DNA of 64,000 bases, taken from positions 3,224,001 to 3,288,000 of the forward strand of contig NC_020541.1 of the NCBI RefSeq assembly GCF_000230695.2. The letters are read 5' to 3'. The stretch comes from Rhodanobacter denitrificans. Lineage in GTDB: Bacteria; Pseudomonadota; Gammaproteobacteria; Xanthomonadales; Rhodanobacteraceae. A program made the position numbers and the translations under genes. Shown here piece after piece: positions 1 through 8,125 of the stretch. The stretch's first letter is position 1. Every line of letters starts with the position of its first letter. The notes under the pieces were generated by a model, which searched no databases, was not told the origin of the DNA, and saw only the letters and a list, made by a program, of their open reading frames with translations.

Positions 1-474
1 AGCGGCGAATTTGGCCAGGCCACCGACTTCGATCATCACGTCGAGCAGGGTCATGCCGCTGCGGTACGGGACCGCCTTGGGCATCGCTGCCTGCCCGACG
101 ACGCGCACCTGCTGGCTATAGGCGCCGACGAAACTCTTGACGATCACGGTCACCAGCGGCGAACGGACGTAGCGGCTCAACGCGCTTTCCAGGTCGCCAG
201 CCAATTTTTCCGGGGTTTCGCCGGCGGCCACGATGGATTGCACCAGCGGGATGGAGATACGTCCGTCGGGGCGCACCGGCACCGTGGTGCTCAGGCTGGG
301 ATTGTCGCGCACGAAGATTTCCAGCGAGTCGCCCGGACCGATGATGTAGTGCTCCGTCGTCGTCGGCGGCGCCGCGGCCGACCCATCGATGACCGGTGCA
401 CTTCTGCAGCCGCCAAGCAGCAAGGCAGCCGCCATCATCAGCCAGAAGACGCAGTTTCCCGGGAGCGGTCTCAT
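1..474 (-). CDS. polysaccharide export outer-membrane lipoprotein (Wza/GumB-like), 3' end outside window
   Basis: The visible 158 codons read as a lipoprotein: a short basic start, a hydrophobic stretch and a lipobox LLLGGC with the acceptor Cys at residue 23. A segment with IIGPGDSLEIFVRDNPSLS and the polysaccharide-export signature (PDGRISIPLV) follows, then a soluble ligand-binding beta-grasp-like part (VRVVGQAAMPKAVPYR). In the Wza family this protein forms the outer-membrane channel for exopolysaccharide. The sugar-transferase gene lies just upstream on the same strand, so the two are probably one operon continuing past the left edge. The ATG has a GGAGAA-type ribosome-binding site. The family call is firm; the exact subfamily (XrtA/PEP-CTERM-associated versus Gum) is inferred from the neighbour. 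Confidence 0.85.
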   Translation of the reverse strand, partial: MRPLPGNCVFWLMMAAALLLGGCRSAPVIDGSAAAPPTTTEHYIIGPGDSLEIFVRDNPSLSTTVPVRPDGRISIPLVQSIVAAGETPEKLAGDLESALSRYVRSPLVTVIVKSFVGAYSQQVRVVGQAAMPKAVPYRSGMTLLDVMIEVGGLAKFAA

Positions 475-502
475 CGCTTGTTCTCCTCTGTTCCCTTCGA
501 TG

Positions 503-1903
503 TCAGCGTGCACCACGCCCGAACAACACCACTTCCACGGTCTGGACCAGGATGGCCAGATCAAACACGAGGTTGTGGTTTTTCACGTAAAACAGGTCGA
601 AATTCAGCTTCTGCTCGGCGTCCTCCAGGGACGAACCGTACGGGTAGCGCAGCTGGGCCCAGCCGGTCAGCCCCGGCTTCACGCAATGGCGCAAGCGGTA
701 ATAGCGGATGCGCGTGTTGAAGTCGGTCACGAACTGCGGCCGCTCCGGGCGCGGGCCAATGATGCTCATGTCCCCGCGCAGCACGTTCCAGAGCTGCGGC
801 AGCTCGTCCAGCCGGGCGTTGCGGATGAAATGCCCGACCCGGGTCACCCGGCCGTCGTTCTTGCTGGCCCAGCGGGCCACCCCGTCGCGCTCGGCGTCGA
901 TGCACATGCTGCGGAACTTGATCAGCGAAAACAGCTCGCCGTTTTCGCCCACTCGTTCCTGGTGGTACAGGATCGGCACGCCGCGACCCGACTCGAGCCG
1001 GATGGCCAGGGCCGTCAACAGCATCAATGGCCACGCCACCAGCAAGACCAGCGCGGCGACGACCACGTCGAAAGCCCGCTTGATCGTGCGCCGCACCGGC
1101 GAGCTGTTGAAGCCATCCGAAAAGACCAGCCACGAGGGGTTGGTGAGATCCATCTTGATCCTGCCGGCCTCGCGCTCGAAAAACTCGGTGAGCTCGGTCA
1201 CTGCCACGCCGCGCTGCTTGCATTCCAACAACGCGTCCACCGGCAAGGTGCCGCGGCGATCGTCCGGCCCCACCACGATTTCGTCCACGCCAAAGCGGGC
1301 CGCCCATTCGTACAGGGCCCCGTCGGGATGCAGCAGCAAAGGCGCGGAAATGGACACCGGATCGGTACCGACCGGCACGTAACCCAGGACCTTGAACCCG
1401 CGCTGATCGGTCCTGCGACGCATCTTGTGGCTCACCTCGACGGCGCACTCGCCGGCACCGAACATCACCACCCGGCGCTTGAACAGGTCGGCGTCCACGA
1501 ACTCCAGGAATGCCGCCCGCCACAACGCCACAACGACGTAGCCCACTACCAGCGTGATGCCCAGAACCCCGCGACCCAGATAGGCCGGAGGAGCCATGTA
1601 GTACACCACGGTAAGCGCAATACCGCCCAGCAAGAAGGCAACGCCTTGCCGACTGAGCCGCCCGAGCCAGCCCGCCCGCAGATGGATCTGGTACAGCCCC
1701 AGCGCCGTCATCGAGACAATCAGCATCGCCGCCACCAGCAGCCCCCGCCAGTGCAACGCTTGCCTGAATGCATCCTGGGCGCCGGCATCGCCCAGGTAAC
1801 GCAGCACCACCGCGGCATAGACACTCGCCAGCAACAGTACAAACTCGACCGAGACCAGCAACAATTGCCAGTGCAGTGCACGAAATCGGAATAATCCGTA
1901 CAT
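503..1903 (-). CDS. undecaprenyl-phosphate sugar phosphotransferase starting EPS synthesis (PEP-CTERM/XrtA EpsB-like)
   Basis: This 466-residue protein has several N-terminal membrane helices (about residues 10-110), a Rossmann-like middle part (VVMFGAGECAVEVSHK at about 145) and a C-terminal bacterial sugar transferase domain. The last shows KRAFDVVVA, the basic IKFRSM segment, the LDELPQLWNVLRGDMS core and IGPRPERP. Proteins of this plan transfer a sugar-1-phosphate from a UDP-sugar to undecaprenyl phosphate at the inner membrane, the first step of exopolysaccharide assembly. The layout and C-terminus match the family described with exosortase (XrtA) clusters. It precedes the export lipoprotein by about 30 bp on the same strand. 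No exosortase is in view, so the XrtA link is recalled, not shown. Confidence 0.85.
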   Translation of the reverse strand: MYGLFRFRALHWQLLLVSVEFVLLLASVYAAVVLRYLGDAGAQDAFRQALHWRGLLVAAMLIVSMTALGLYQIHLRAGWLGRLSRQGVAFLLGGIALTVVYYMAPPAYLGRGVLGITLVVGYVVVALWRAAFLEFVDADLFKRRVVMFGAGECAVEVSHKMRRRTDQRGFKVLGYVPVGTDPVSISAPLLLHPDGALYEWAARFGVDEIVVGPDDRRGTLPVDALLECKQRGVAVTELTEFFEREAGRIKMDLTNPSWLVFSDGFNSSPVRRTIKRAFDVVVAALVLLVAWPLMLLTALAIRLESGRGVPILYHQERVGENGELFSLIKFRSMCIDAERDGVARWASKNDGRVTRVGHFIRNARLDELPQLWNVLRGDMSIIGPRPERPQFVTDFNTRIRYYRLRHCVKPGLTGWAQLRYPYGSSLEDAEQKLNFDLFYVKNHNLVFDLAILVQTVEVVLFGRGAR

Positions 1904-2219
1904 GCTTGAGCCTCCCCTGCATCCCCGCAGCGGCCAGTCCTTCCGTCGACAAAACTGCGACGTGAGTCACAATCTTAGGCTTTGCACAAGTGACCTTCCC
2001 GTGAAAACGCTGAAGGCTGGTTTGCGCACTGCAAGCCGGGGCGTCGGCATGACGAGTGGCGGGCTGCGGGCGCCACAATCATTCCAATCAGCGCTCGGGT
2101 CCGTCATGCCCACACGCCGATCGGCGAAAGGCCGGCCCGGAGCAAGGCGAAGGACGGCACGACTGCGCGGCATGGCCTGACGTGCGAAAATCGGACCAAC
2201 CACCGATACCCTCTACTTC
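1904..2219. other. 316-bp divergent intergenic region
   Basis: This region separates the minus-strand polysaccharide genes from the plus-strand genes starting at 2220, so it must hold promoters in both directions. Short open frames on both strands here have no recognisable protein character. A weak GG-N10-GC spacing at 2019-2032 resembles a sigma-54 core only superficially. I see no repeat, terminator or RNA gene. Confidence 0.4.
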
Positions 2220-2495
2220 ATGACCACCCAGAAATACGATTTCCGCCAGTTCCAGGAAGAACTGACCAGGCTCGAACGCCAGGCCGAACCGCCGCCGGCC
2301 AAGCCGCTCGGCAAGAAGGCCGTGGCGGCGCAGCGGTTGGCGCGGGCGCGCGAGGAATTCCTCGCGTTGCGCCGACGGCATGAATTGAGCGTGGCCGACG
2401 TGGTGGCGTTCTTCCCGGAAGAGGAAGGCATCACCTACCTGCAGCAACTGATCGCGGCGGCGCAGGCGAAGCCCCGGCGCACACGGAAGGCCTAG
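2220..2495 (+). CDS. hypothetical protein, 91 aa
   Basis: I do not recognise a family. The protein is strongly charged and predicted mostly helical, with an N-terminal amphipathic segment (YDFRQFQEELTRLERQ), a proline-rich linker (EPPPAKPLGKK), a second helical stretch and a basic tail KPRRTRKA. It has no signal peptide, membrane helix or cysteine. The tail could contact nucleic acid, which is only a guess from charge. The stop codon directly abuts the ATG of the next gene and GGAAGG for that gene lies inside this one, so the two are probably co-transcribed and translationally coupled. Confidence 0.55.
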   Translation: MTTQKYDFRQFQEELTRLERQAEPPPAKPLGKKAVAAQRLARAREEFLALRRRHELSVADVVAFFPEEEGITYLQQLIAAAQAKPRRTRKA

Positions 2496-3434
2496 ATGAA
2501 TGCCGCCAGAGCGAAGCTCCACACGATGAACACACCGATCGACGCCCACGCCCTGCCGTCTGACACCACCGGCCGATGGCGAAAGCTGGCGCTGATGGTG
2601 ACGATGCTGGCCACGCTGGGCGCGGGCGGCTGCAGCTCGCTGCGCGGCGCGCATTCCTCGGTGGTGACCACGCCATCGTCCCCGCCGACGGCGACGGCGG
2701 CGTCAACGGCGGCCAGTGCGTCCGGCGGGCGGTCACTGGCCACGATCGGCAACCAGCTTCAGTCCGGACACTACGCCGAAGGCGAAAAGGCCCTGCGACA
2801 CTACCTGGAACAGCATCCGGGCGACCGCGCGGCGCGCGCCATGCTGCGCCAGCTCACCGCCGATCCGCGGCAGCTGCTGGGCGAGCGCTGGCGCGCGCAC
2901 GTGGTGCAGCCGGGCGACTCCTACAGCACCCTGGCCGAGCGTTATCTCGGCGACGCGAACCAGTTCCTGATCCTGGCCCGCTACAACGGCTCGACCGACC
3001 CTTCGCGGCTGCGCGTCGGCGAGACGCTGCACATGCCGCTGTCTGCCGATGCCGCGGCCGCGGTGCCGGCGGACGCCGTGCTGCCGACGGCGATCGTGCG
3101 GGCCAGCGAATCGCCGGCAACGGCGGCGCGCCGGCTGCAGGAGGAGAGCGTGTCCCTGCTCGGCCAGGGCCATCGGCAGCAGGCGCTGGCCCGCCTCGAC
3201 CAGGCGTTGACCCTCGACCCCGGCCTGAAGCCGGCCGGGACCGGCGCGGCGGCGCTGCGCAAGCAACTGCTGGACTCGTACCACGAGCGCGCGATCGTGC
3301 TGTACCGCGATCAGCAGCTGGACCAGGCCATCGCGCTGTGGGACCGGATCCTGGCGATCGCGCCGGACTACGAGCCGGCGATCGTCTACCGCACCCGCGC
3401 GCGCGAACTCAAGCAGCGGCTCAAGCAATACTGA
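2496..3434 (+). CDS. LysM-domain lipoprotein with TPR-like C-terminus
   Basis: The protein (312 aa) has an N-terminal signal with a lipobox-like LGAGGC, a Ser/Thr/Ala-rich linker, a helical segment, a LysM peptidoglycan-binding domain (about 135-185: VVQPGDSYSTLAERYLGD, LRVGETLHMP) and C-terminal TPR-like helices (ALARLDQALTLDPG, QLDQAIALWDRILAIAPDYEPA). It is probably anchored in the envelope and binds peptidoglycan while the TPR part recruits a partner. GGAAGG five bases before the first ATG supports this start. An internal ATG at 2526 would give a shorter, more usual signal peptide, with the Cys at 36 instead of 46. The adjacent convergent kinase operon may be functionally related, but nothing proves it. 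Confidence 0.8.
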   Translation: MNAARAKLHTMNTPIDAHALPSDTTGRWRKLALMVTMLATLGAGGCSSLRGAHSSVVTTPSSPPTATAASTAASASGGRSLATIGNQLQSGHYAEGEKALRHYLEQHPGDRAARAMLRQLTADPRQLLGERWRAHVVQPGDSYSTLAERYLGDANQFLILARYNGSTDPSRLRVGETLHMPLSADAAAAVPADAVLPTAIVRASESPATAARRLQEESVSLLGQGHRQQALARLDQALTLDPGLKPAGTGAAALRKQLLDSYHERAIVLYRDQQLDQAIALWDRILAIAPDYEPAIVYRTRARELKQRLKQY

Positions 3435-3443
3435 GCCGCAGCT

Positions 3444-5147
3444 TCAGGACTCGCCGGCGCCCTCTTCGCTGGCCGCCGACATGATCCGCGTCGGTCGCGT
3501 GACGTCCTCGACGGCAGCCGGCGCGGCCATTCCGGACCGGTGCTGGCGGGCCTGCAGCGCGCCGTTCATCAGGTTGAAGGCGGCGAACAGGCGGCCCAGC
3601 TCGTCGCGGCGGGCCAGCCGGATGCGATGGCGAAAGTCGCCGCGCGCCACCTTCAGCAACGCGTCGCCCAGCAGGTCCAGCGTGTTGAGCGGGCGACGGA
3701 ACAGCCAGTAGGCCGCGCCGACCACGGCCGCCAGGGTCAGCACCAGCACCACGGCGATCACCCACAACGTGGTGCGCTGTGCCGCACGCAGCGCCGCATT
3801 GCTGATGCCCAGGCGCAGGTCGCCCACCGTCTTGGCCTGGTAATGGATCGGCACGTCGAACAACAGCATGCCGCCCTGCTCGCGCCCGCCCGCGGTGCGG
3901 CTGAGGTAGCTCTGGATGTCGCCCGATCGCGGCAGGTACTTTTCCCCATCCGGCGCGGACAGCCGCTGGCCGACCTCCTGCGGCTGCGTGCTGGCGATGA
4001 CGCCGCCGTCGCGGTCGGCGATCGCCAGGTAGCGGATCTGCCGGTTGCGCGAAACGTCGGTGACCAGCGCGCGGGTGGCGGCCTGGTCGCCGAGCAGCAG
4101 GTTCTCGGCCGACTCGCTGGCGATCATGCGCCCCATCGAGCTGCCGAAATCCAGCGCCACGCCGGTCACTGCGGCGCTCTGCTTGGCGTAGATCGCGGCC
4201 AGTCCCAGCACCAGCACCAGGCTCAGGATCGCGCCCAGGCTGCTGGCCCAGCGCAGGCGCAGGGAAATGATGCGGGTCGCCAGCGGGTCTTCCCGCTCGC
4301 GCTCGTACTCGCGCGCGGCCAGGCGCAGGTCCTCGATGACCTCGGCGCCGCGCTGGTAGCGCGACTCCGCCGCGGGCGCCAGCAGGGTGCGCACGATGCT
4401 GACCAGGATCGACGGCGTGGCCGGGTCGCGCGGGCGGATCGGCGGGCGCGGCGAACGCAGGCGCTTCCTGACCAGTTGCTGCGGGTTGCCGATGTCCGGC
4501 CACGGCAGCTTGCCGGTGAGCAGCCAGTACAGCACCACGCCCAGCGAGAACAGGTCGCTGCGCGCGTCGGTGCGCTCGCCGCGCAGGCGCTCCAGCGCCA
4601 TGTAGGCCGGGGTGCCGCCGACTTCCGCGGATACCCCGCCGGCATCGCGCAGCACGCCGCGGCGCTCGGCGATGCCGAAGTCGCTGATCTTGGCGTAGCT
4701 CCAGCCGTCGGCCAGCATGATGTTCTCGGGCTTGACGTCGTGGTGCAGCACGCCGCGCGCATGCGCATAGTCGAGCGCCGCGGCGAGCTGACCCACCAGG
4801 TCGATGATCACCGGCAGCGACGGAAAGCCTTCGCGGGTGACCGCGCTGGCGAGCGTCTCGCCCGAAAGCCGCTCCATCGCGATGTACGAACGGCCGTCGT
4901 CGGTCTCGCCGACGTCGAAGATGGTGACGATGTGCGGGTGGGTCAGGTGGCCGGCGGCGCGCGCCTCGACCAGGAAGCGGCGCCGGTAGACGGGATCGGC
5001 GGCAATCTCGCGGTGCAGGCACTTGATCGCCACCTTGCGCTCGATGTCCGGGTCGAAGCCGGCATAGACGACCGCCATCGCGCCTTCGCCGAGGACACCC
5101 TCGATGCGGTAGCGGCCGACCTGCTGCGGGATGGCGACCTCGCTCAC
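3444..5147 (-). CDS. membrane Ser/Thr protein kinase with C-terminal periplasmic sensor and HAMP domain
   Basis: The 567-residue product begins with a Hanks-type kinase domain (about 11-270): glycine loop GEGAMAVVY, Lys42 in VAIK, catalytic loop HHDVKPEN with Asp137 and Asn142, and DFG at 156-158. The usual HRD arginine is His, and the APE motif reads ALE. A membrane helix (about 300-320), a roughly 140-residue periplasmic sensor-like region, a second helix and a HAMP domain (PLNTLDLLGDALLKVARGDFRHRI) follow. The protein then ends with no further output domain. The start is a GTG that overlaps the stop of the upstream FHA gene (GTGA), so the pair is translationally coupled. Substrate and signal are unknown. 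Confidence 0.88.
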   Translation of the reverse strand: MSEVAIPQQVGRYRIEGVLGEGAMAVVYAGFDPDIERKVAIKCLHREIAADPVYRRRFLVEARAAGHLTHPHIVTIFDVGETDDGRSYIAMERLSGETLASAVTREGFPSLPVIIDLVGQLAAALDYAHARGVLHHDVKPENIMLADGWSYAKISDFGIAERRGVLRDAGGVSAEVGGTPAYMALERLRGERTDARSDLFSLGVVLYWLLTGKLPWPDIGNPQQLVRKRLRSPRPPIRPRDPATPSILVSIVRTLLAPAAESRYQRGAEVIEDLRLAAREYEREREDPLATRIISLRLRWASSLGAILSLVLVLGLAAIYAKQSAAVTGVALDFGSSMGRMIASESAENLLLGDQAATRALVTDVSRNRQIRYLAIADRDGGVIASTQPQEVGQRLSAPDGEKYLPRSGDIQSYLSRTAGGREQGGMLLFDVPIHYQAKTVGDLRLGISNAALRAAQRTTLWVIAVVLVLTLAAVVGAAYWLFRRPLNTLDLLGDALLKVARGDFRHRIRLARRDELGRLFAAFNLMNGALQARQHRSGMAAPAAVEDVTRPTRIMSAASEEGAGES

Positions 5148-5650
5148 GGCGACCCGAAGAACCACCACGCCAGCGCGGCCAGCGCGCCCACGGCGGCGAG
5201 CAGCACGGCAACGACGATCCGGCGCCGCGATGCCGGTTCCGGTTGGCCGTGCTCGCGGGTCAGGAACACGAACTCCGCCTGCCCCAGCCGGATGTGGTCG
5301 CCGTGGCGCAAGGCCGCCTCGTGGATGCGCCGGTCGTTCACGAAGGTGCCGTTGGTGGACAACGTGTTCACGATGACGCAGCGGCCGCGCTGATTGGTGA
5401 TCCAGGCGTGGTTGCCGGATACGCTGAGGTCGTCGATCACGATCTCGTTGTCGGCGCGGCGACCGATCGCCTGCCGGCCCGGCCCCAAGGCGAAGCGATG
5501 GCCTTCGATGCCGAGGCTGCTGCCTTCCAGCACCGGCTCGCGCACACTGATCGGGCGCTCCGTCGCGCTTTCGGCGTCGCTGGCGTACCGCCGCAACGCC
5601 TCGGTGGAAAAAAACCGGGTGCCCTGCGGTCCTGAAGATCGCTCGCTCAT
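5144..5650 (-). CDS. FHA-domain protein with C-terminal membrane anchor
   Basis: The 168-residue protein carries a forkhead-associated domain in its middle (about 55-130) with canonical phosphothreonine-binding signatures: IGRRADNEIVIDD, SVSGNH and STNGTFVN. A basic stretch and one hydrophobic helix near the C-terminus (IVVAVLLAAVGALAALAWWF) follow, so the FHA domain should face the cytoplasm. FHA domains bind phosphothreonine, and the next gene, overlapping by four bases, is a Ser/Thr kinase. It is therefore the likely kinase partner or substrate. The ATG is preceded by an AGGGGGACGAGG-type site. Longer upstream readings in this frame lack protein character. Confidence 0.87.
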   Translation of the reverse strand: MSERSSGPQGTRFFSTEALRRYASDAESATERPISVREPVLEGSSLGIEGHRFALGPGRQAIGRRADNEIVIDDLSVSGNHAWITNQRGRCVIVNTLSTNGTFVNDRRIHEAALRHGDHIRLGQAEFVFLTREHGQPEPASRRRIVVAVLLAAVGALAALAWWFFGSP

Positions 5651-5854
5651 CGAAACCTCGTCCCCCTGTCCAGCCGGCACTATAGCCAACTGGTGGCTGC
5701 CGGGCACGAGCACAAGATATCGGCGTGCCCGGGAAAAGCTTGACGCCAGCATCACCTGCCTGAACGCGCGCTGCCGCCGGCAGGCCGCATTCACTGCCGG
5801 TTGAACGGGTCGACCCGAGACTCGGGTTTCCCGCAAGCAACGAGGTGCCCCGCC

Positions 5855-6289
5855 ATGACCCACAAGCTCGCCCCACTGACCCTCGCCCTGGCGCTGGCAA
5901 CGCCGGTACTGGTACTCCCCACCGCTGCGGCGGCGCAGCAGGCGATGACCGAACCGCAGGTGCAAAGCCAGCTCACCGCGCAGGGCTACACCAAGGTGCA
6001 CGACCTGAAGTTCAGGGACGGCATGTGGTACGCCGAGGCCAGGAGCGCAAACGGCAGCCGGGTGGACCTGCGCATCGACGCCGGCACCGGCCAGGTGTAT
6101 CCGGATGAACAGGTGTCGCGGCTGAGCAAGCAGGACGTGCGCGCGGCGCTGGAAACCCAGGGCTACACGCACGTGCACGACGTGGACTTCGAGGACGGCA
6201 TGTGGACGGCCAAGGCCAGAAACCCCGCCGGCAACCACGTCAAGCTGAAGATCGACCCCACCAGCGGCAAGGTGATCGGTACGTACTAG
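5855..6289 (+). CDS. secreted tandem PepSY-domain protein
   Basis: The 144-residue protein has a cleavable signal peptide ending near AAAAQQA and two copies of a short PepSY-like unit: VQSQLTAQGYTKVHDLKFRDGMWY-type sequence around 32-85 and a near duplicate around 95-140 (VRAALETQGYTHVHDVDFEDGMW). Both end with a beta hairpin of the form VDLRIDAGTGQV or VKLKIDPTSGKV. Such domains are found in periplasmic proteins and may inhibit peptidases or bind ligands. No catalytic residues are visible. The ATG chosen starts the signal peptide; an in-frame ATG at 5801 would put charged sequence before it. It stands alone, with an M28 peptidase gene about 80 bp downstream. Confidence 0.8.
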   Translation: MTHKLAPLTLALALATPVLVLPTAAAAQQAMTEPQVQSQLTAQGYTKVHDLKFRDGMWYAEARSANGSRVDLRIDAGTGQVYPDEQVSRLSKQDVRAALETQGYTHVHDVDFEDGMWTAKARNPAGNHVKLKIDPTSGKVIGTY

Positions 6290-6372
6290 GAACATGTCGC
6301 CCGGCACCGGATAGACCTGTCGGCGGATGCTCACTACCATCGGGGAACCTCTTCCCCGACCGGTGACTGCCC

Positions 6373-8025
6373 GTGAAGCGATTGCTCCTCTCCGCCCTGA
6401 TCATCGCCGCGTGCTCTGCTGCGCAGGCCGCCGACGTCCCGGCCTTCAGCACCGAACGCCTCTCCGCCGAAGTGAAGACGCTGTCCTCGGACGCGTTCGA
6501 GGGCCGCGGCCCGGCCACGCCGGCCGAGACGAAGACGATCGACTACGTGGTGGCGCAGATGAAGGCCGCCGGGCTGCAGCCCGGCGGCGACCTCAAGGAC
6601 GGCAAGCGCGGCTGGACCCAGGCGGTGCCGCTGCGACGCAGCCAGATCATCGGCACGCCGAAGCTCACGCTCGCCCTCGGCGACAAACACGAAGCCCTGA
6701 GCCAGGGCGGGCAGATCGCCGTGCGCGCACCGATGGACGGCTCGACCGCGGTGGCGATCGAGAACGCCCCGCTGGTGTTCGTCGGCTACGGCGTCAAGGC
6801 GCCGGAGCGCCATTGGGACGACTTCAAGGGCGTCGACCTGCACGGCAAGATCGCCGTGGTGCTGGTCAACGACCCCGACTTCGAGACCGGGCACGGCGAC
6901 TTCGGCGGCAAGGCGATGACCTACTACGGCCGCTGGACCTACAAGTACGAGGAAGCCGCGCGGCAGGGTGCGCTGGGCCTGCTGATCGTGCACGAAACCG
7001 CGCCGGCCTCGTATGGCTGGGCCACGGTGAAGAACTCCAACACCAACACGATGTTCGATATCGTGCGCGACCAGCCCTCGGCCGTGCATCCGCAACTGGA
7101 GGCGTGGATCCAGCGCGACCTCGCGGTTGCGATGTTCAAGCACGCCGGGCTGGACTTCGACGCGCTGAAGAAGCAGGCGCAGACGCGGGCGTTCAAGCCG
7201 GTGACGCTGAAGGGCGAGAGCCTGTCGGCCAGCTTCAAGGTCGACAAGAGCGTGATCACCTCGCACAACATCGTCGGCCGCATCGAGGGCAGCAAGCACC
7301 CGGAGCAGACGGTGATCTACAGCGCGCACTGGGATCACCTCGGCGTCGGCCAGCCCGACGCGAAGGGCGACCGCATCTACAACGGCGCGGTCGACAACGC
7401 CACCGGCACCGCGGCGCTGATCGAGCTGGCCCGCGCATTTGCACACGCACCGCGGCCCGAGCGCTCGGTGGTGTTCCTCAACGTCACCGCCGAGGAGAAG
7501 GGCCTGCTCGGCTCCGAGTACTACGCCGCCAACCCGCTGTACCCGCTGGCCACCACCGCCGGCGTGCTCAACATGGACGCGCTCGACCCGCACGGCCCCG
7601 CGCGCAACTTCACCATTTCCGGCAGCGCCAAGCTGGGCCTGCTGGACGACCTGATCGCCGACGCGAAGCAGTACGGCATGAGCTACACCGCCGACCCGAA
7701 GCCGGAGGCCGGCCACTTCTTCCGCTCCGATCATTTCTCGTTCGCCAAGCGCGGCGTGCCGGCGATCTCGTTCGGCTCCGGCAACGACTGGGTCAACGGC
7801 GGCCTGAAGGCCGGCAAGGCGGCCGAGGACGAATACGTCGCCAAGCACTACCACCAGCCGTCCGACGAATGGCAGGCCAGCTGGTCGTTCACCGGCATGG
7901 CGCGCGACCTGCAGCTGCTCTACGCCGTGGGCAGCCAGCTGGCGAATTCCGGCCAGTGGCCGGACTGGAGCAAGGACTCCGAGTTCCGCGGCATCCGCGA
8001 CGCCAGCGCCGCCGAGCGGAAATAG
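6373..8025 (+). CDS. secreted M28-family zinc aminopeptidase with inserted PA domain
   Basis: The 550-residue protein has a signal peptide (MKRLLLSALIIAACSAAQA) and the M28 metal-binding set: His319 and Asp321 in YSAHWDHLG, Asp341 in VDNATG, catalytic Glu374 with metal ligand Glu375 in TAEEKG, Asp402 in NMDALD and His454 in SDHFSFA. A protease-associated domain occupies roughly 120-270. These enzymes remove N-terminal residues from peptides in the periplasm or medium using two zinc ions. All expected ligands are present, so it should be active. The start is a GTG. No operon partner is evident: a repetitive palindrome and a convergent gene follow. Confidence 0.9.
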   Translation: MKRLLLSALIIAACSAAQAADVPAFSTERLSAEVKTLSSDAFEGRGPATPAETKTIDYVVAQMKAAGLQPGGDLKDGKRGWTQAVPLRRSQIIGTPKLTLALGDKHEALSQGGQIAVRAPMDGSTAVAIENAPLVFVGYGVKAPERHWDDFKGVDLHGKIAVVLVNDPDFETGHGDFGGKAMTYYGRWTYKYEEAARQGALGLLIVHETAPASYGWATVKNSNTNTMFDIVRDQPSAVHPQLEAWIQRDLAVAMFKHAGLDFDALKKQAQTRAFKPVTLKGESLSASFKVDKSVITSHNIVGRIEGSKHPEQTVIYSAHWDHLGVGQPDAKGDRIYNGAVDNATGTAALIELARAFAHAPRPERSVVFLNVTAEEKGLLGSEYYAANPLYPLATTAGVLNMDALDPHGPARNFTISGSAKLGLLDDLIADAKQYGMSYTADPKPEAGHFFRSDHFSFAKRGVPAISFGSGNDWVNGGLKAGKAAEDEYVAKHYHQPSDEWQASWSFTGMARDLQLLYAVGSQLANSGQWPDWSKDSEFRGIRDASAAERK

Positions 8026-8047
8026 GTTCGCGGTCTGTCATCTGCAT

Positions 8048-8125
8048 GTAGGAGCCCGCTAGCGGGCGATGCTTCTGCTCCGGAGATTCAGAGCAAGAGC
8101 ATCGCCCGCCAGCGGGCTCCTACAA
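8048..8125. repeat. REP-like paired palindrome (copy 1)
   Basis: The left arm GTAGGAGCCCGCTAGCGGGC is mirrored by AGCGGGCTCCTAC at the right end, with GATGCTTCTGCTC and GAGCAAGAGCATC between, so the whole element folds as a nested hairpin. A closely related element lies at 27486-27568. This is typical of repetitive extragenic palindromes in Xanthomonadales. It sits between two convergent genes and supplies the last codon and the TAG stop of the minus-strand esterase. Confidence 0.85.

Noticed and set aside
2019..2032. GG-N10-GC spacing resembling a sigma-54 promoter
   Set aside because: Only the four core bases fit and the surrounding consensus is absent; in GC-rich DNA this spacing arises by chance.
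3540..5393. Open frame of 617 codons opposite the kinase gene
   Set aside because: Gln/Arg/Ala-rich shadow typical of high GC; the opposite strand carries all kinase motifs.
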